A DNA stretch of 64,000 nt. It comes from Angustibacter sp. Root456. GTDB taxonomy: Bacteria > Actinomycetota > Actinomycetes > Actinomycetales > Angustibacteraceae. This document shows, piece after piece, positions 37,270 through 46,599 of this stretch. The notes below the pieces were generated by a model that did no database searches, was not told the origin of the DNA, and saw only the letters and a program-made list of their open reading frames with translations. The position numbers and the translations under genes are program-made. Each line of letters begins with the position of its first letter. The stretch's first letter is position 1. The stretch is from assembly GCF_001426435.1 (NCBI RefSeq), contig NZ_LMER01000015.1:69488-133487 (forward strand). The letters are read 5' to 3'.

Positions 37270-39126
37270 CTACTCGACCGTGACCGACTTGGCCAGGTTG
37301 CGCGGCTGGTCGACGTCGTGGCCCTTGGCCATCGCGAGCTCGCAGGCGAACACCTGCAGCGGCACGGTGGTGACGAGCGGCGCGAGCAACGTGGGGGTCT
37401 GCGGCACCCGGATCACCGTGTCGGCGTACGGCACGACGTCGTCGTCGCCCTCCTCGGCGATGACGATCGTGCGGGCGCCGCGGGCCCGGATCTCCTGGAT
37501 GTTCGACACGACCTTGCTGTGCAGCGAGTCGCGTCCTCGCGGCGAGGGCACGACGACGAAGACCGGCAGCCCCTCCTCGATCAGCGCGATCGGGCCGTGC
37601 TTCAGCTCACCCGCGGCGAAGCCCTCGGCGTGGATGTACGCGAGCTCCTTGAGCTTCAGCGCACCCTCGAGGGCGACGGGGTAGCCGACGTGCCGGCCGA
37701 GGAAGAGCACGACCTTGGCGTCGGCCATCTCGCGGCCGAGCGCCCGCACCGGCTCGATGGTGTCGAGCACCTGCTGGATCTGCTGGGGCACCTGCGCGAG
37801 CTGGTGCATCATCTCGCGCACCTCGTCCTCGAACTTGTTTCCGCGCAGCTGCGCGAGGTAGAGGCCGAGCAGGTAGCAGGCGGTGATCTGGGCGAGGAAC
37901 GCCTTGGTCGAGGCGACGGCGACCTCGGGGCCGGCGTGGGTGTAGATCACGGCGTCGGCCTCCCGCGGGATGGTCGAGCCGTGGGTGTTGCAGATCGCGA
38001 CGACCTTGGCCCCCTGCTCGCGGGCGTGCCGCATGGCCATGAGGGTGTCCATGGTCTCGCCGGACTGCGAGATGGCCACGACGAGCGTCTTCTCGTTGAC
38101 CACCGGGTCGCGGTAGCGGAACTCGCTCGCGAGCTCGACCTCGCAAGGCACGCGGCACCAGTGCTCGATCGCGTATTTGGCGACCTGACCGGCGTACGAC
38201 GCGGTGCCGCAGGCGATGACGACGATCTTGTCGACCGCGCGCAGCAGCTGCTCCGGGATGCGCAGCTCGTCGAGCACGAGGTGGCCCTCGGCGTCCGTGC
38301 GGCCGAGGAGGGTGTCGGCGACGGCGTGGGGCTGCTCCTCGATCTCCTTCATCATGAAGTTCGGGTAGCCACCCTTCTCGGCGGCCGAGGCGTCCCAGTC
38401 GACGTGGTACTCCTTCGTGACCGCCGGCTGCCCGGCGAAGTCCACGATGTCGATGGAGTCGGGCGTGATCGTGACGACCTGGTCCTGGCCGAGCTCGATC
38501 GCCTCGCGGGTGTGCTGGATGAACGCGGCGACGTCCGAACCCAGGAAGTTCGCGCCCTGGCCGCGACCGACGACGAGCGGGGAGTTGCGGCGGGCGCCGA
38601 CGACGACGCCAGGGGCGTCCGCGTGCACTGCGAGCAGCGTGAACGCGCCCTCGAGGCGGTTGCACACGGCGCGCATGGCGTCGGTGAGGTCGCCCAGCTC
38701 GTCGTACGCGCGGCTCACGAGGTGCGCCGCGACCTCGGTGTCGGTCTGCGAGGCGAACTCGACACCGTCGGCGACCAGCTCGGCCTTGAGCGCGGCGAAG
38801 TTCTCGATGATCCCGTTGTGCACCAGCGCCAGCCGCCCGCCACCACCGAGGTGCGGGTGCGCGTTCTCGTCGTTCGGCGCGCCGTGCGTGGCCCAGCGGG
38901 TGTGTCCGATGCCCGTCACTCCGGGCGGCAGCGGGTGGTCCGACAGCGCCTTCTCGAGGTTGGCGAGCTTGCCGGCCCGCTTCTCGGTGGCCAGACCGTC
39001 CGCGGACTGGATGACGACGCCCGCCGAGTCGTAGCCGCGGTACTCCATCCGCCGCAGCCCCTCGAGCACGACGTCGAGGGCGTCCACGCCGCCTGCTGGA
39101 CCGGTGTACCCGACGATTCCGCACAT
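37270..39126 (-). CDS. glmS: Glutamine-fructose-6-phosphate aminotransferase
   Basis: In this 618-residue enzyme Cys2 of MCGIVGYTG is the glutaminase nucleophile. The GATase II domain covers about 1-230 ([18 protein letters not shown]), followed by two SIS domains with [10 protein letters not shown] and [10 protein letters not shown], and a C-terminus ending LAKSVTVE. It makes glucosamine-6-phosphate for cell-wall synthesis, upstream of GlmM encoded 3 kb away. Start is fixed by Cys2. No Shine-Dalgarno sequence is present; TACCCT lies 7 nt upstream. No glmS ribozyme is seen. Confidence 0.97.
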   Translation of the reverse strand: MCGIVGYTGPAGGVDALDVVLEGLRRMEYRGYDSAGVVIQSADGLATEKRAGKLANLEKALSDHPLPPGVTGIGHTRWATHGAPNDENAHPHLGGGGRLALVHNGIIENFAALKAELVADGVEFASQTDTEVAAHLVSRAYDELGDLTDAMRAVCNRLEGAFTLLAVHADAPGVVVGARRNSPLVVGRGQGANFLGSDVAAFIQHTREAIELGQDQVVTITPDSIDIVDFAGQPAVTKEYHVDWDASAAEKGGYPNFMMKEIEEQPHAVADTLLGRTDAEGHLVLDELRIPEQLLRAVDKIVVIACGTASYAGQVAKYAIEHWCRVPCEVELASEFRYRDPVVNEKTLVVAISQSGETMDTLMAMRHAREQGAKVVAICNTHGSTIPREADAVIYTHAGPEVAVASTKAFLAQITACYLLGLYLAQLRGNKFEDEVREMMHQLAQVPQQIQQVLDTIEPVRALGREMADAKVVLFLGRHVGYPVALEGALKLKELAYIHAEGFAAGELKHGPIALIEEGLPVFVVVPSPRGRDSLHSKVVSNIQEIRARGARTIVIAEEGDDDVVPYADTVIRVPQTPTLLAPLVTTVPLQVFACELAMAKGHDVDQPRNLAKSVTVE

Positions 39127-39133
39127 GGGCTCA

Positions 39134-39143
39134 AGGGTAGCCT
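39134..39143. promoter_or_regulatory. Overlapping divergent -10 elements of glmS and coaA
   Basis: AGGGTA (39134-39139) is TACCCT on the minus strand, 7 nt before glmS ATG. TAGCCT (39138-39143) on the plus strand is 8 nt before coaA GTG 39152. The two hexamers share two bases. The start codons are only 25 nt apart. Confidence 0.5.
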
Positions 39144-39151
39144 TGCCCGTC

Positions 39152-40108
39152 GTGGCCAACGGCAACGGCGCCAGCCTGCCCTCACCGTACGTCGAGCTCG
39201 ACCGTGCGGCGTGGGCCGCGCTCCGCGCTCAGACGCCCCTGACGCTGAGCGCCTCCGACGTCGACCGCATCGAGGGCCTCGGCGACCGGGTCGACCTGCG
39301 GGAGGTCGAGGACGTCTACCTGCCGCTCTCGCGGCTGCTCAACCTCTACGTGCGCGGGGCCGGGCAGCTGCACCGGGTGACGTCGGAGTTCCTGGGCGAG
39401 CGCGCGGCCCGCGTGCCGTTCGTCATCGGCGTCGCCGGCTCGGTGGCGGTGGGCAAGTCGACCACCGCCCGGCTCCTGCGCGACCTGCTCTCGACGTGGC
39501 CCGAGACCCCGAAGGTCGAGCTGGTCACGACCGACGGGTTCCTGCTGCCGAACGCCGAGCTCGAGCGACGCGACCTGTTGCACCGCAAGGGCTTTCCGGA
39601 GTCCTACGACCGACGGGCCCTGCTGCGCTTCGTGGCCGCCGTGAAGTCCGGACGGCCGGAGGTGAGCGCGCCGGTGTACTCCCACCTCACCTACGACATC
39701 GTGCCGGGCGAGCAGGCGGTGGTGCACCAGCCCGACGTCCTCATCGTCGAGGGACTCAACGTCCTGCAGCCGCCGCGGGTCGACGCCCAGGGACGGGCCG
39801 GCGTCGCGGTGAGCGACTTCTTCGACTTCTCCGTCTACGTCGATGCCAAGACCGACGACGTCCGCCGCTGGTACGTCGACCGCTTCCTGCGCCTGCGCCG
39901 TACGGCGTTCGCCGACCCGTCGTCGTACTTCCACCGGTACGCCGTGCTGTCGGACGACGAGGCCGTCGAGACGGCCCTGGCGATCTGGGCGCGCACCAAC
40001 GAGCCGAACCTCGTCGCGAACGTCCGGCCCACGCGGGGCCGGGCCACCCTCGTGCTGACCAAGGGCCCTGACCACGCCGTCACGCGCGTGCGCCTGCGCA
40101 AGTCCTGA
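39152..40108 (+). CDS. coaA: Type I pantothenate kinase
   Basis: This protein is about 318 residues long. The P-loop is [12 protein letters not shown] at 93-104, and DGFLLPN, GFPESYD and YSHLTYD are typical CoaA substrate-site segments. It catalyses the first step of CoA synthesis. GTG 39152 is chosen because TAGCCT precedes it by 8 nt and residues before it are not conserved. ATG 39125 in the same frame is the alternative. It is divergent from glmS. Confidence 0.93.
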   Translation: MANGNGASLPSPYVELDRAAWAALRAQTPLTLSASDVDRIEGLGDRVDLREVEDVYLPLSRLLNLYVRGAGQLHRVTSEFLGERAARVPFVIGVAGSVAVGKSTTARLLRDLLSTWPETPKVELVTTDGFLLPNAELERRDLLHRKGFPESYDRRALLRFVAAVKSGRPEVSAPVYSHLTYDIVPGEQAVVHQPDVLIVEGLNVLQPPRVDAQGRAGVAVSDFFDFSVYVDAKTDDVRRWYVDRFLRLRRTAFADPSSYFHRYAVLSDDEAVETALAIWARTNEPNLVANVRPTRGRATLVLTKGPDHAVTRVRLRKS

Positions 40109-40150
40109 GCTTCCGCCGGGCCGCTTTGCGCCACCCAGACCGCTTTGCGC

Positions 40151-40179
40151 GCTTGCGCCGCGGCTTGGATGGCGCAAGC
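40151..40179. terminator. Bidirectional terminator hairpin between coaA and a GNAT gene
   Basis: GCTTGCGCC and GGCGCAAGC form a 9-bp perfect stem with an 11-nt loop between convergent genes. CCGCTTTGCGC also occurs twice just upstream. Confidence 0.6.
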
Positions 40180-40186
40180 AGCGGCG

Positions 40187-41218
40187 TCAGGTGAGTGACT
40201 TCTGCCACTCGACCATGCGGCCCACGGGCTGGAAGCCCAGCGCGCGGTTGACCCGCAGCATGGGCGCGTTGGACTCGGCGTTCCAGGTCACGACCCGGCG
40301 CACCTCGGGCAGCCCTGCGCGCAGCGCCCTCAGGTTGGCGGCCTTCACGAGCTGACCGAGCCGGTGGCCACGGTGCTCGGCCAGCACCAGGGTGTCCCAC
40401 TGGTAGGCCATCTGCGGGGTGTGCTCGGCGATGCCGAGGTTGGTGAAGGCGACGGCCTGCCCGGTCTCGCGGTGCACGGCGACCGTCTCGACCACCCGGC
40501 GGCCCTGCGCCCGGGCGACGCGGTAGAGCGCGCGCACGCGCTCGGCGTCCCAGACCTCCTCCTCGACGGCCAGGTCGCCGAGCGGGGCGTCGGTCGACAT
40601 GCGCGCCGACAGCACGGCCCGCTGGTCGAGCCACTCCTCGGGCACGCCGTCCCACCAGGTGAGGACGTCGTAGCCGGCCGAGTGAGCCCGCGCATCGGTC
40701 TCGAGGTCGCGCAGCAGCGGCTCGAGGTCGTCCGGCAGGTCGAGGTCGCTGCGCAGGTCGGCCAGCGCGGCCCGGTAGCCGCGGGCCGGTGCGAAGGACT
40801 CGGCGGGGTCGGCGTGGCCGACCGCGGCCTCGCTCTCGATCGACAGCGACGTGCGACCCGCCTGCCGAGCGCGCTGCTCGACCTCGGCCAGCAGCGCGCT
40901 GCCGATGCCGCGCCGCCGCCAGTCCGGGTGCACCGTGACGTCACCGTGCGCGAAGTGCAGGTTGTCCTTGAGCGGCAGGTGGAGCGTCACCTGCCCCACG
41001 ACCGCCTCGCCGACGCGGGCCGCGAGCAGCTCGATCCGGCGGTCGGTCACCTCACGCTGGCGCGCGCGGATCTCCTGCGCCGAGTAGCGCGTCTGGCGGT
41101 CACCGAACTCGTGGCGGCTGCTCTCGACGCCGACGGCGACCCAGGCGTCGAGCAGGGTGTCATCGGTGAGGGGGTCGAGGTCGACGATCTGCAGGTCGGG
41201 CGCGGCTGAGGTCTGCAC
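40187..41218 (-). CDS. Tandem-domain GNAT N-acetyltransferase
   Basis: This 343-residue protein has two GNAT folds. The N-terminal one carries VTVHPDWRRRGIGSALLAEVE with a proper acetyl-CoA loop. The C-terminal one carries VLAEHRGHRLGQLVKAANLRAL and NAESNAPMLRVNRALGF. The duplicated layout resembles mycothiol acetyltransferase MshD and other actinobacterial double-GNAT proteins, but MshD-specific features were not verified. GTG 41218 is preferred over 41254 because the conserved part starts there. A CAGAGT hexamer lies 6 nt upstream. Confidence 0.82.
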   Translation of the reverse strand: MQTSAAPDLQIVDLDPLTDDTLLDAWVAVGVESSRHEFGDRQTRYSAQEIRARQREVTDRRIELLAARVGEAVVGQVTLHLPLKDNLHFAHGDVTVHPDWRRRGIGSALLAEVEQRARQAGRTSLSIESEAAVGHADPAESFAPARGYRAALADLRSDLDLPDDLEPLLRDLETDARAHSAGYDVLTWWDGVPEEWLDQRAVLSARMSTDAPLGDLAVEEEVWDAERVRALYRVARAQGRRVVETVAVHRETGQAVAFTNLGIAEHTPQMAYQWDTLVLAEHRGHRLGQLVKAANLRALRAGLPEVRRVVTWNAESNAPMLRVNRALGFQPVGRMVEWQKSLT

Positions 41219-41289
41219 GGTTGGACTCTGACAGCGGACTGCAGCCGCCCGCACGGGGTTTTCGGCGCCGATGCGGGCAAGATGGCCCC

Positions 41290-42252
41290 GTGCTGCACCT
41301 GCGACTGGCCGTGCCGGCGTCCATCCGTGAGGAGGTGGAGCGCTTCCTCGTGGAGGATCCGCGAGTCACCAACGTCACGGTGCTGCCCGGCGCGTCCCGT
41401 GATCCCGCGGGTGACGCGATGTCGTGCGACGTCGCGCGCGAGGCGGCGAGCGACGTCCTGGCGCGGCTGCGGGCGCTCGGCCTGGACGACGGCGGCACCG
41501 TCGCGATCCAGGAGGTGGCCGCCTCGCCGTCCCAGGCGGCCCGCGACGCCGAGCGCGCCGCACCTGGCAGCCCGGACGACGGCGTGGTCTGGGACCTCGT
41601 CACCGACACCGCCTACGACCAGGTGCGGCCCTCGTGGACGTACTACGCGTTCCTCACCCTGGCCACGCTCATCGCGGGCGTCGCCGTAGTGCTCGACTCC
41701 CCCATCCTCGTCGTGGGCGCGATGGTCGTGGGGCCGGAGTTCGCGGTGGTCGCGGCGCTGGCGCTCGGCGTGGTGCTGCGTGAAGGACGCCTGGTGTGGG
41801 GCAGCGTGCGCCTGCTGGTGCAGGGCTTCGTCGCCGCGATCGCCATCACCGCGGTCTGCGGGCTGCTGGCCGCAGCGATCGGCTGGGTCGACGCGTCCTC
41901 GCTCACCCGCCCGCGCCCCCTCACCGGGTTCATCTGGAAGCCCGACCACTGGTCGGTGACCGTGGCCCTGCTGGCCGGCGTGGCGGGGACGCTGTCACTC
42001 ACCGCGGGGCGCACGAACGCCCTGGTCGGCGTGTTCATCTCCGTCACCACGGTGCCTGCCGCGGGCAACCTCGCGCTCGCCCTGGCGCTGTGGGTGCCGG
42101 CGGAGATGGCCGGTGCCTCGGCGCAGCTCGCCGTCAACCTCGCTGGCATGGTGCTTGCCGGCGCGGTCACGCTGCTGGTGCAGCGGGTGCTGTGGCGCCG
42201 GGCCGGACTGCGGATCCACGTGGCCGGCCGGGGTCAGGTCACTCGCCGCTGA
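41290..42252 (+). CDS. DUF389 membrane protein
   Basis: This 320-residue protein has an N-terminal soluble alpha/beta segment of about 110 residues. A multi-span membrane domain follows, with the family motif [22 protein letters not shown] and later [21 protein letters not shown]. This is the DUF389 family, whose function is unknown. GTG 41290 follows CAAGAT by 6 nt (leaderless-like). It is divergent from the GNAT gene (about 70 nt apart) and its 3' end overlaps convergent glmM by 14 bp. Confidence 0.85.
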   Translation: MLHLRLAVPASIREEVERFLVEDPRVTNVTVLPGASRDPAGDAMSCDVAREAASDVLARLRALGLDDGGTVAIQEVAASPSQAARDAERAAPGSPDDGVVWDLVTDTAYDQVRPSWTYYAFLTLATLIAGVAVVLDSPILVVGAMVVGPEFAVVAALALGVVLREGRLVWGSVRLLVQGFVAAIAITAVCGLLAAAIGWVDASSLTRPRPLTGFIWKPDHWSVTVALLAGVAGTLSLTAGRTNALVGVFISVTTVPAAGNLALALALWVPAEMAGASAQLAVNLAGMVLAGAVTLLVQRVLWRRAGLRIHVAGRGQVTRR

Positions 42253-43594
42253 GGGCCAGCCGCTCGCGGACGACGACGGCCAGCCGATCGGCCAGCGCCT
42301 GGGCCTGCGCCGCCTCGCCGGCCTCCACCATCACGCGCACGAGGGGCTCGGTGCCCGACGGACGCAGCAGCACCCGCCCGGTGCCGGCCAGCTCGCTCTC
42401 GATGGCCTGCACGGCGGCGAGGACGTCGCCGTCGTCCGCCGCCCGCGCCTTGTCGACGTCGCGCACGTTGACCATCACCTGCGGTAGGCGCTGCATCACC
42501 TGCGCCAGCTCGGCCAGCGGTCGGCCGCTCTGCGCGACCCGCGAGGCCAGCAGGAGCGCGGTGAGCACACCGTCGCCCGTGGTGCCGTGGTCGGTGAAGA
42601 TGACGTGGCCCGACTGCTCGCCACCCAGCGAGAACCCCCCGCGGCGCATGCGCTCGAGCACGTAGCGGTCGCCCACCGCGGTCTGCTCGACAGTGATGCC
42701 CTCGCGCTGCATCGCCTGCATGAGGCCCAGGTTGCTCATCACCGTGGCGACGAGGGTGTCGCCGGCGAGGGCGCCGCGCTCGCGCAGGGCGAGGGCGAGG
42801 ATCGCCATGATCTGGTCGCCGTCGACCACGTCACCGAGGGCGTCGACGGCGAGGCAGCGGTCGGCGTCGCCGTCGAGGGCGACACCGAGGTCGGCTCCGT
42901 GCTCGACCACGGCCGCCTGCAGCGGCTCCAGGTGCGTCGAGCCGCAGCCGTCGTTGATGTTGAGGCCGTCCGGCTCGCCGCCGATGACGTCGACCCGGGC
43001 GCCGGCCTCGCGCAGCAGGCGGGGCGCGACGGCGCTCGCGGCGCCGTGGGCGCAGTCGACGACGACGTGCAGGCCGTCGAGGCGGTGCGGCAGGACGGCG
43101 AGCAGGTGGGCCACGTAGTCGTCGGCGGCCCGGACGTCGGTGCGTACGCGCCCCACGGCAGCGCCGGTGGGTCGCTCCCAGGATTCACGCAGGCGCTTCT
43201 CGATGGCGTCCTCGATGGCGTCGTCGAGCTTGTGGCCGCCGCGGGCGAAGAACTTGATCCCGTTGTCGGGCATGGCGTTGTGGGACGCCGAGAGCATCAC
43301 GCCGAGGTCGGCACCGCGGGCAGCGGTGAGGAACGCGACGGCCGGTGTCGGCAGCACCCCGACGTCGAGGACGTCGATCCCAGCGCTGGCGAGCCCCGCC
43401 ACGACGGCAGCGCTGAGGAACTCCCCGGATGCGCGCGGATCGCGACCGACCACGGCGAAGGGCCGGTGGCCGGCGAAGGCGCCGATGTCGGCGAGGACGT
43501 GAGCGGCCGCGACCGACAGGTCGAGGGCCAGCTCGGCGGTGACGTCGCGGTTGGCGACGCCGCGCACCCCGTCGGTGCCGAACAGTCGTGCCAC
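42239..43594 (-). CDS. glmM: Phosphoglucosamine mutase
   Basis: This 451-residue enzyme has N-terminal [11 protein letters not shown], a phosphoserine loop SASHN at 102-106, a metal-binding loop DGDADR, a sugar-binding loop GGEQSGH and a phosphate-binding [12 protein letters not shown]. It converts glucosamine-6-phosphate to glucosamine-1-phosphate, following GlmS. It starts with GTG 43594. A terminator hairpin separates it from rpsI upstream, although read-through is possible. Confidence 0.97.
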   Translation of the reverse strand: MARLFGTDGVRGVANRDVTAELALDLSVAAAHVLADIGAFAGHRPFAVVGRDPRASGEFLSAAVVAGLASAGIDVLDVGVLPTPAVAFLTAARGADLGVMLSASHNAMPDNGIKFFARGGHKLDDAIEDAIEKRLRESWERPTGAAVGRVRTDVRAADDYVAHLLAVLPHRLDGLHVVVDCAHGAASAVAPRLLREAGARVDVIGGEPDGLNINDGCGSTHLEPLQAAVVEHGADLGVALDGDADRCLAVDALGDVVDGDQIMAILALALRERGALAGDTLVATVMSNLGLMQAMQREGITVEQTAVGDRYVLERMRRGGFSLGGEQSGHVIFTDHGTTGDGVLTALLLASRVAQSGRPLAELAQVMQRLPQVMVNVRDVDKARAADDGDVLAAVQAIESELAGTGRVLLRPSGTEPLVRVMVEAGEAAQAQALADRLAVVVRERLALSGE

Positions 43595-43633
43595 AGGTGC
43601 TGCCTTTCGTCGGGGGGAACGTCAGCCACGACG

Positions 43634-43671
43634 ACGACGGCCCCGGGAAACGGTACTCCCGGGGCCGTCGT
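43634..43671 (-). terminator. Terminator hairpin downstream of rpsI
   Basis: Perfect 15-bp arms at 43634-43648 and 43657-43671 enclose an 8-nt loop. The hairpin lies between rpsI and glmM on the minus strand. Confidence 0.75.
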
Positions 43672-43701
43672 TCGTGGCGTCCTCGAGCGGACGCGCGTGG
43701 A

Positions 43702-44199
43702 TCAGCGCTTGCTGTACTGCGGAGCCTTGCGGGCCTTCTTCAGACCGGCCTTCTTGCGCTCGATGGCGCGCGGGTCACGGGTGAGGAAGCCGGCCTTCTT
43801 CAGCGCGGGGCGGTTCGCCTCGGCGTCCACCTCGTTGAGCGCGCGGGCGATGCCCAGGCGCACGGCGCCGGCCTGGCCGCTGGGGCCACCGCCGTGCACG
43901 CGCGCGAAGACGTCGAAGGCGCCGTCGAGCTCGAGCACCTTGAAGGGCTCGCTCACGATCTGCTGGTGCACCTTGTTGGGGAAGTAGTTCGCCAGCTCGC
44001 GGCCGTTGATCGTCCAGCGGCCGGTGCCGGGCACGATGCGCACGCGGGCGACAGCCTCCTTGCGGCGGCCGGTCGCGGCACCCGGGCCGGACGCGCTGGC
44101 GCGGCGGGCGGGAGCCTCGGTGGACTCGCTGGTGTAGCTGCTCGGCGCGTTGTCGGCGTCGATGCTGTCGACGTCGATCTCGGTGGTGGGCTCAGCCAC
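43702..44199 (-). CDS. rpsI: 30S ribosomal protein S9
   Basis: In this 165-residue protein a non-conserved acidic/Ser-rich N-terminal extension of about 40 residues precedes the S9 core ([17 protein letters not shown], and [19 protein letters not shown]). It ends with the universal C-terminal YSKR, which reaches the P site. Actinobacterial S9 proteins often carry such an extension. GTG 44199 is the start. rplM lies 51 nt upstream. Confidence 0.97.
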   Translation of the reverse strand: MAEPTTEIDVDSIDADNAPSSYTSESTEAPARRASASGPGAATGRRKEAVARVRIVPGTGRWTINGRELANYFPNKVHQQIVSEPFKVLELDGAFDVFARVHGGGPSGQAGAVRLGIARALNEVDAEANRPALKKAGFLTRDPRAIERKKAGLKKARKAPQYSKR

Positions 44200-44250
44200 G
44201 GTTCTCCTCGAACTCCTGGTCAGTGATGCGTGGGTCGGTTCGGCCGTGGC

Positions 44251-44694
44251 TTACTGCGCGACCTGGGTGATCTCGAACGGCTGCGGCTGCTGCGCCTGGT
44301 GCGGGTGCTCCGGGCCGGCGTAGACCTTCAGCTTGCTCAGCTGGGCGGCGGCCAGCGAGTTCTTCGGCAGCATGCCCTTGACGGCCTTCTCGACCGCCTT
44401 GGTGGGGAAGCGCTCCAGCAGCTCGGCGTAGGTGCGCGAGCGCAGGCCGCCCGGGTAGCCGGAGTGGCGGTACGCCTTCTTCTGCTCGAGCTTGGCGCCC
44501 GTGAGCGCCACCTTGTCGGCGTTGATGATGACGACGAAGTCACCGGTGTCGACGTGCGGCGCGAACGTCGGCTTGTGCTTGCCGCGCAGCAGCACGGCGA
44601 CCTGGCTCGCGAGACGGCCGAGCACGACGTCAGTGGCGTCGATGACGTGCCACTGGCGGGTGACCTCACCGGCCTTGGGGGTGTACGTACGCAC
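44251..44694 (-). CDS. rplM: 50S ribosomal protein L13
   Basis: This 147-residue protein starts at GTG 44694 ([20 protein letters not shown]). It contains the L13 hallmarks [28 protein letters not shown] and HSGYPGG. The same register stays open upstream to 44820 but is non-conserved. GAAGG about 9 nt upstream is the ribosome site. First gene of the rplM-rpsI operon. Confidence 0.97.
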   Translation of the reverse strand: MRTYTPKAGEVTRQWHVIDATDVVLGRLASQVAVLLRGKHKPTFAPHVDTGDFVVIINADKVALTGAKLEQKKAYRHSGYPGGLRSRTYAELLERFPTKAVEKAVKGMLPKNSLAAAQLSKLKVYAGPEHPHQAQQPQPFEITQVAQ

Positions 44695-44831
44695 GGTCGT
44701 AGCCTTCGTTCTCGTCACGTGGTCAGGCACGTCGGTGCCCGCTGGCAAGGGGTGTCGCGCTCCTGGTCCGGCGCCAGCCCTGAGAAGATGCCCCTGGGAC
44801 ACGGCGCGTCGGATCCGCACGACGACAGCCC

Positions 44832-44861
44832 AGAGTACCCGCCGGGCTCGGCAGGGGTCAA
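44832..44861 (-). promoter_or_regulatory. Candidate promoter of the rplM-rpsI operon
   Basis: The minus strand reads TTGACC (44861-44856), an 18-nt spacer and TACTCT (44837-44832). This gives an untranslated leader of roughly 130 nt before rplM, long enough for an autoregulatory structure. Confidence 0.55.
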
Positions 44862-44911
44862 AACGCGGCCGGACGGCGTCCGCCGGGCCCGAGCCCTGCG
44901 CGGTGTCGCGC

Positions 44912-45547
44912 TCAGGCCTCGGTCATGAGCCGGAGGCCGAAGGCCACGAAGACCAGCCCCATGAGCCGGTCGAGGCGCCGCCGCACGCGGGGCGTGCCCA
45001 TCCAGCGGACCACGGTGCCCGACACGGCCAGCAGGGCGACGTAGTAGACGGCCGTCTCGGCGATGTAGACGCCCCCGAGAACCGCGGAGCCGGCGCCGAC
45101 CGCGTGACCGACCGGCACGAACGCCGGCAGGAAGCTCACGAAGAACGCGCCGACCTTCGGGTTGAGGACGTCGGTCAGCAGCCCGGTCAGGTACGCCCGC
45201 CCTCGACCGGCTGCGAGCCTGGCGCCGGCACCGGCGTCAGCCACGACCAGCGCCGAAGCCTGCTGCGGACGACGGCGCAGGCTCTGCACGCCGAGCCACA
45301 GCAGGTAGAGCCCACCGGCGATCCGCAGGGCCAGGTACCCCAGCTCACTCGCCCGCACCACCGCCGACAGCCCGAGCGCGGCCACCGACACCCAGATCAC
45401 CAGACCGGTGAGGCCCCCTGCCGCCGTCCAGACCGCCCGCGGCCGACCGTCGCGCACGATCGAGCGCAGCAGCACCATGGTGTCGGGTCCGGGGAGCACC
45501 ACGAGCAGCGCCGCAGCGGCGCTGAACGCCAGGACGGCCTTGGTCAC
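44912..45547 (-). CDS. LysE/RhtB-family exporter
   Basis: This 211-residue protein has about six hydrophobic segments. The family start [16 protein letters not shown], the central [19 protein letters not shown] and the [12 protein letters not shown] helix are classic LysE/RhtB features. The family exports amino acids or related compounds; substrate is unknown. GTG 45547 follows TACCCT by 6 nt (leaderless-like). This is the first gene on the far side of rplM. Confidence 0.88.
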   Translation of the reverse strand: MTKAVLAFSAAAALLVVLPGPDTMVLLRSIVRDGRPRAVWTAAGGLTGLVIWVSVAALGLSAVVRASELGYLALRIAGGLYLLWLGVQSLRRRPQQASALVVADAGAGARLAAGRGRAYLTGLLTDVLNPKVGAFFVSFLPAFVPVGHAVGAGSAVLGGVYIAETAVYYVALLAVSGTVVRWMGTPRVRRRLDRLMGLVFVAFGLRLMTEA

Positions 45548-45553
45548 CTCCGA

Positions 45554-45559
45554 AGGGTA
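45554..45559 (-). promoter_or_regulatory. Candidate -10 element, leaderless start of LysE exporter
   Basis: The minus strand reads TACCCT followed by 6 nt and GTG 45547. Confidence 0.45.
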
Positions 45560-45578
45560 GAGCTGGCCCGGCCGGGCC

Positions 45579-45911
45579 TCACCCTTCTCGCGGCGAGATC
45601 TCGCCCATCGGACCGAACCCGCTGACCTCCTGCGCGTCGACGTAGATGATCTGGGGCTGCGCCGACACGATGTCCGGCATCTCGGACATGAAGCGCGCCA
45701 CGTGGGCCTGCTGCATGTGCTCCTGGCCCGCCGCGGCGTCCCGGAACCCCTCGACGGTGACGTAGGTCTGCGGGTCGTCGACGCTGCGCGAGAACTCGAA
45801 GAACAGGCAGCCGGGCTCCGCGTTGACCGACGCGGCGTAGAACGCCGAGAGCTCCTCCCACTCGCTCTGCCGGTCCGGCCGGATCGGGAACTTCACGACG
45901 ATGAGGATCAC
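45579..45911 (-). CDS. Antibiotic biosynthesis monooxygenase-fold protein (quinol monooxygenase-like)
   Basis: This 110-residue dimeric alpha/beta-barrel protein has the pattern VILIVVKFPIRPDR, a catalytic-pocket-like EPGCLFFEFSRSVDDP, FVxxEGF-like YVTVEGFRD, and HMQQAHVARFM. The family includes YgiN quinol monooxygenase and ActVA-Orf6; many members are uncharacterised. Start GTG 45911 follows AGGAGG by about 5 nt. It sits 31 nt upstream of the LysE exporter gene. Confidence 0.82.
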   Translation of the reverse strand: MILIVVKFPIRPDRQSEWEELSAFYAASVNAEPGCLFFEFSRSVDDPQTYVTVEGFRDAAAGQEHMQQAHVARFMSEMPDIVSAQPQIIYVDAQEVSGFGPMGEISPREG

Positions 45912-46058
45912 GGGTGCCTCCTGGATCTGGTGAGGGAGCGAGCGGGGCCCGCCTGGATCCTGGCCCCGAAAGCACCGCGGAGCCACCTGGGGCCTGCGGC
46001 GCGTGGCGCCGTGGCGACGTCGTCCGCGGTCGAGGAGGTGCAAGAGGTGCAGGTCGTG

Positions 46059-46595
46059 CTATTCGTCGTAGGAGTCGAAGGCCGGCGGGTAGACGAGCCT
46101 GCCCCGGACCGCTGGCGAGTACGACGGGAGCAGGTAGACCTGACCCGCCTCGCGCGGCGCCCAGTCCGGCAGGTCGATGGCGACGCCGACGTCGCGGCAG
46201 TCGCGGAAGCCGAAGCGCGGGTAGTACCGCGGGCTGCCCTCGAGCGTCACCAGCGGTTCCGGACGGCGCTCGGCGAGGGCGAGCACCGCCCGCACCAGCG
46301 CCGAGCCGATGCCGCGCCCCTGCACCGCCGGCGCGACGGCGAGGGGCGACAGCGTGAGGACGTCGTGCGTTCGGCCGCTCGCGTCGTCCAGCAGCTGGGC
46401 GCGGCTGATCATCACGTGACCCACCACCTCCCCGCCGTAGCGCGCCACGAGGGCCAGCCCGGGCAGGTACTGCGGTGACGCCCGGATCAGCTCGACCAGC
46501 CGCGCGACGCTCGGCTCGTCGACGAACGCCGCCCGCACCACGTCGCCGATCGCCTCGTGGTCGGTGGGGTGCTCGGGCTCGATGACGACCTCCAC
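46059..46595 (-). CDS. GNAT N-acetyltransferase
   Basis: This 178-residue protein has the acetyl-CoA loop VAPAVQGRGIGSALVRAVL and a C-terminal LEGSPRYYPRFGFRDCRDVG, typical of the predicted YhbS-like GNAT group. Target unknown. GTG 46595 lies 4 nt after the stop of the giant pullulanase gene, so the two may be co-transcribed. Confidence 0.85.
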   Translation of the reverse strand: MEVVIEPEHPTDHEAIGDVVRAAFVDEPSVARLVELIRASPQYLPGLALVARYGGEVVGHVMISRAQLLDDASGRTHDVLTLSPLAVAPAVQGRGIGSALVRAVLALAERRPEPLVTLEGSPRYYPRFGFRDCRDVGVAIDLPDWAPREAGQVYLLPSYSPAVRGRLVYPPAFDSYDE

Positions 46596-46599
46596 GCCG

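Noticed and set aside
39126-39300. Search for a glmS ribozyme or riboswitch upstream of glmS
   Set aside because: The gene has only a few bases of leader and coaA begins immediately on the other strand.
35407-40071. Plus-strand open frame of over 1500 codons antisense to alr, nnrD, acpS and glmS
   Set aside because: It is a shadow of the GC-rich third positions of real minus-strand genes. The product is low-complexity Arg/Gly/Ala with no domain.
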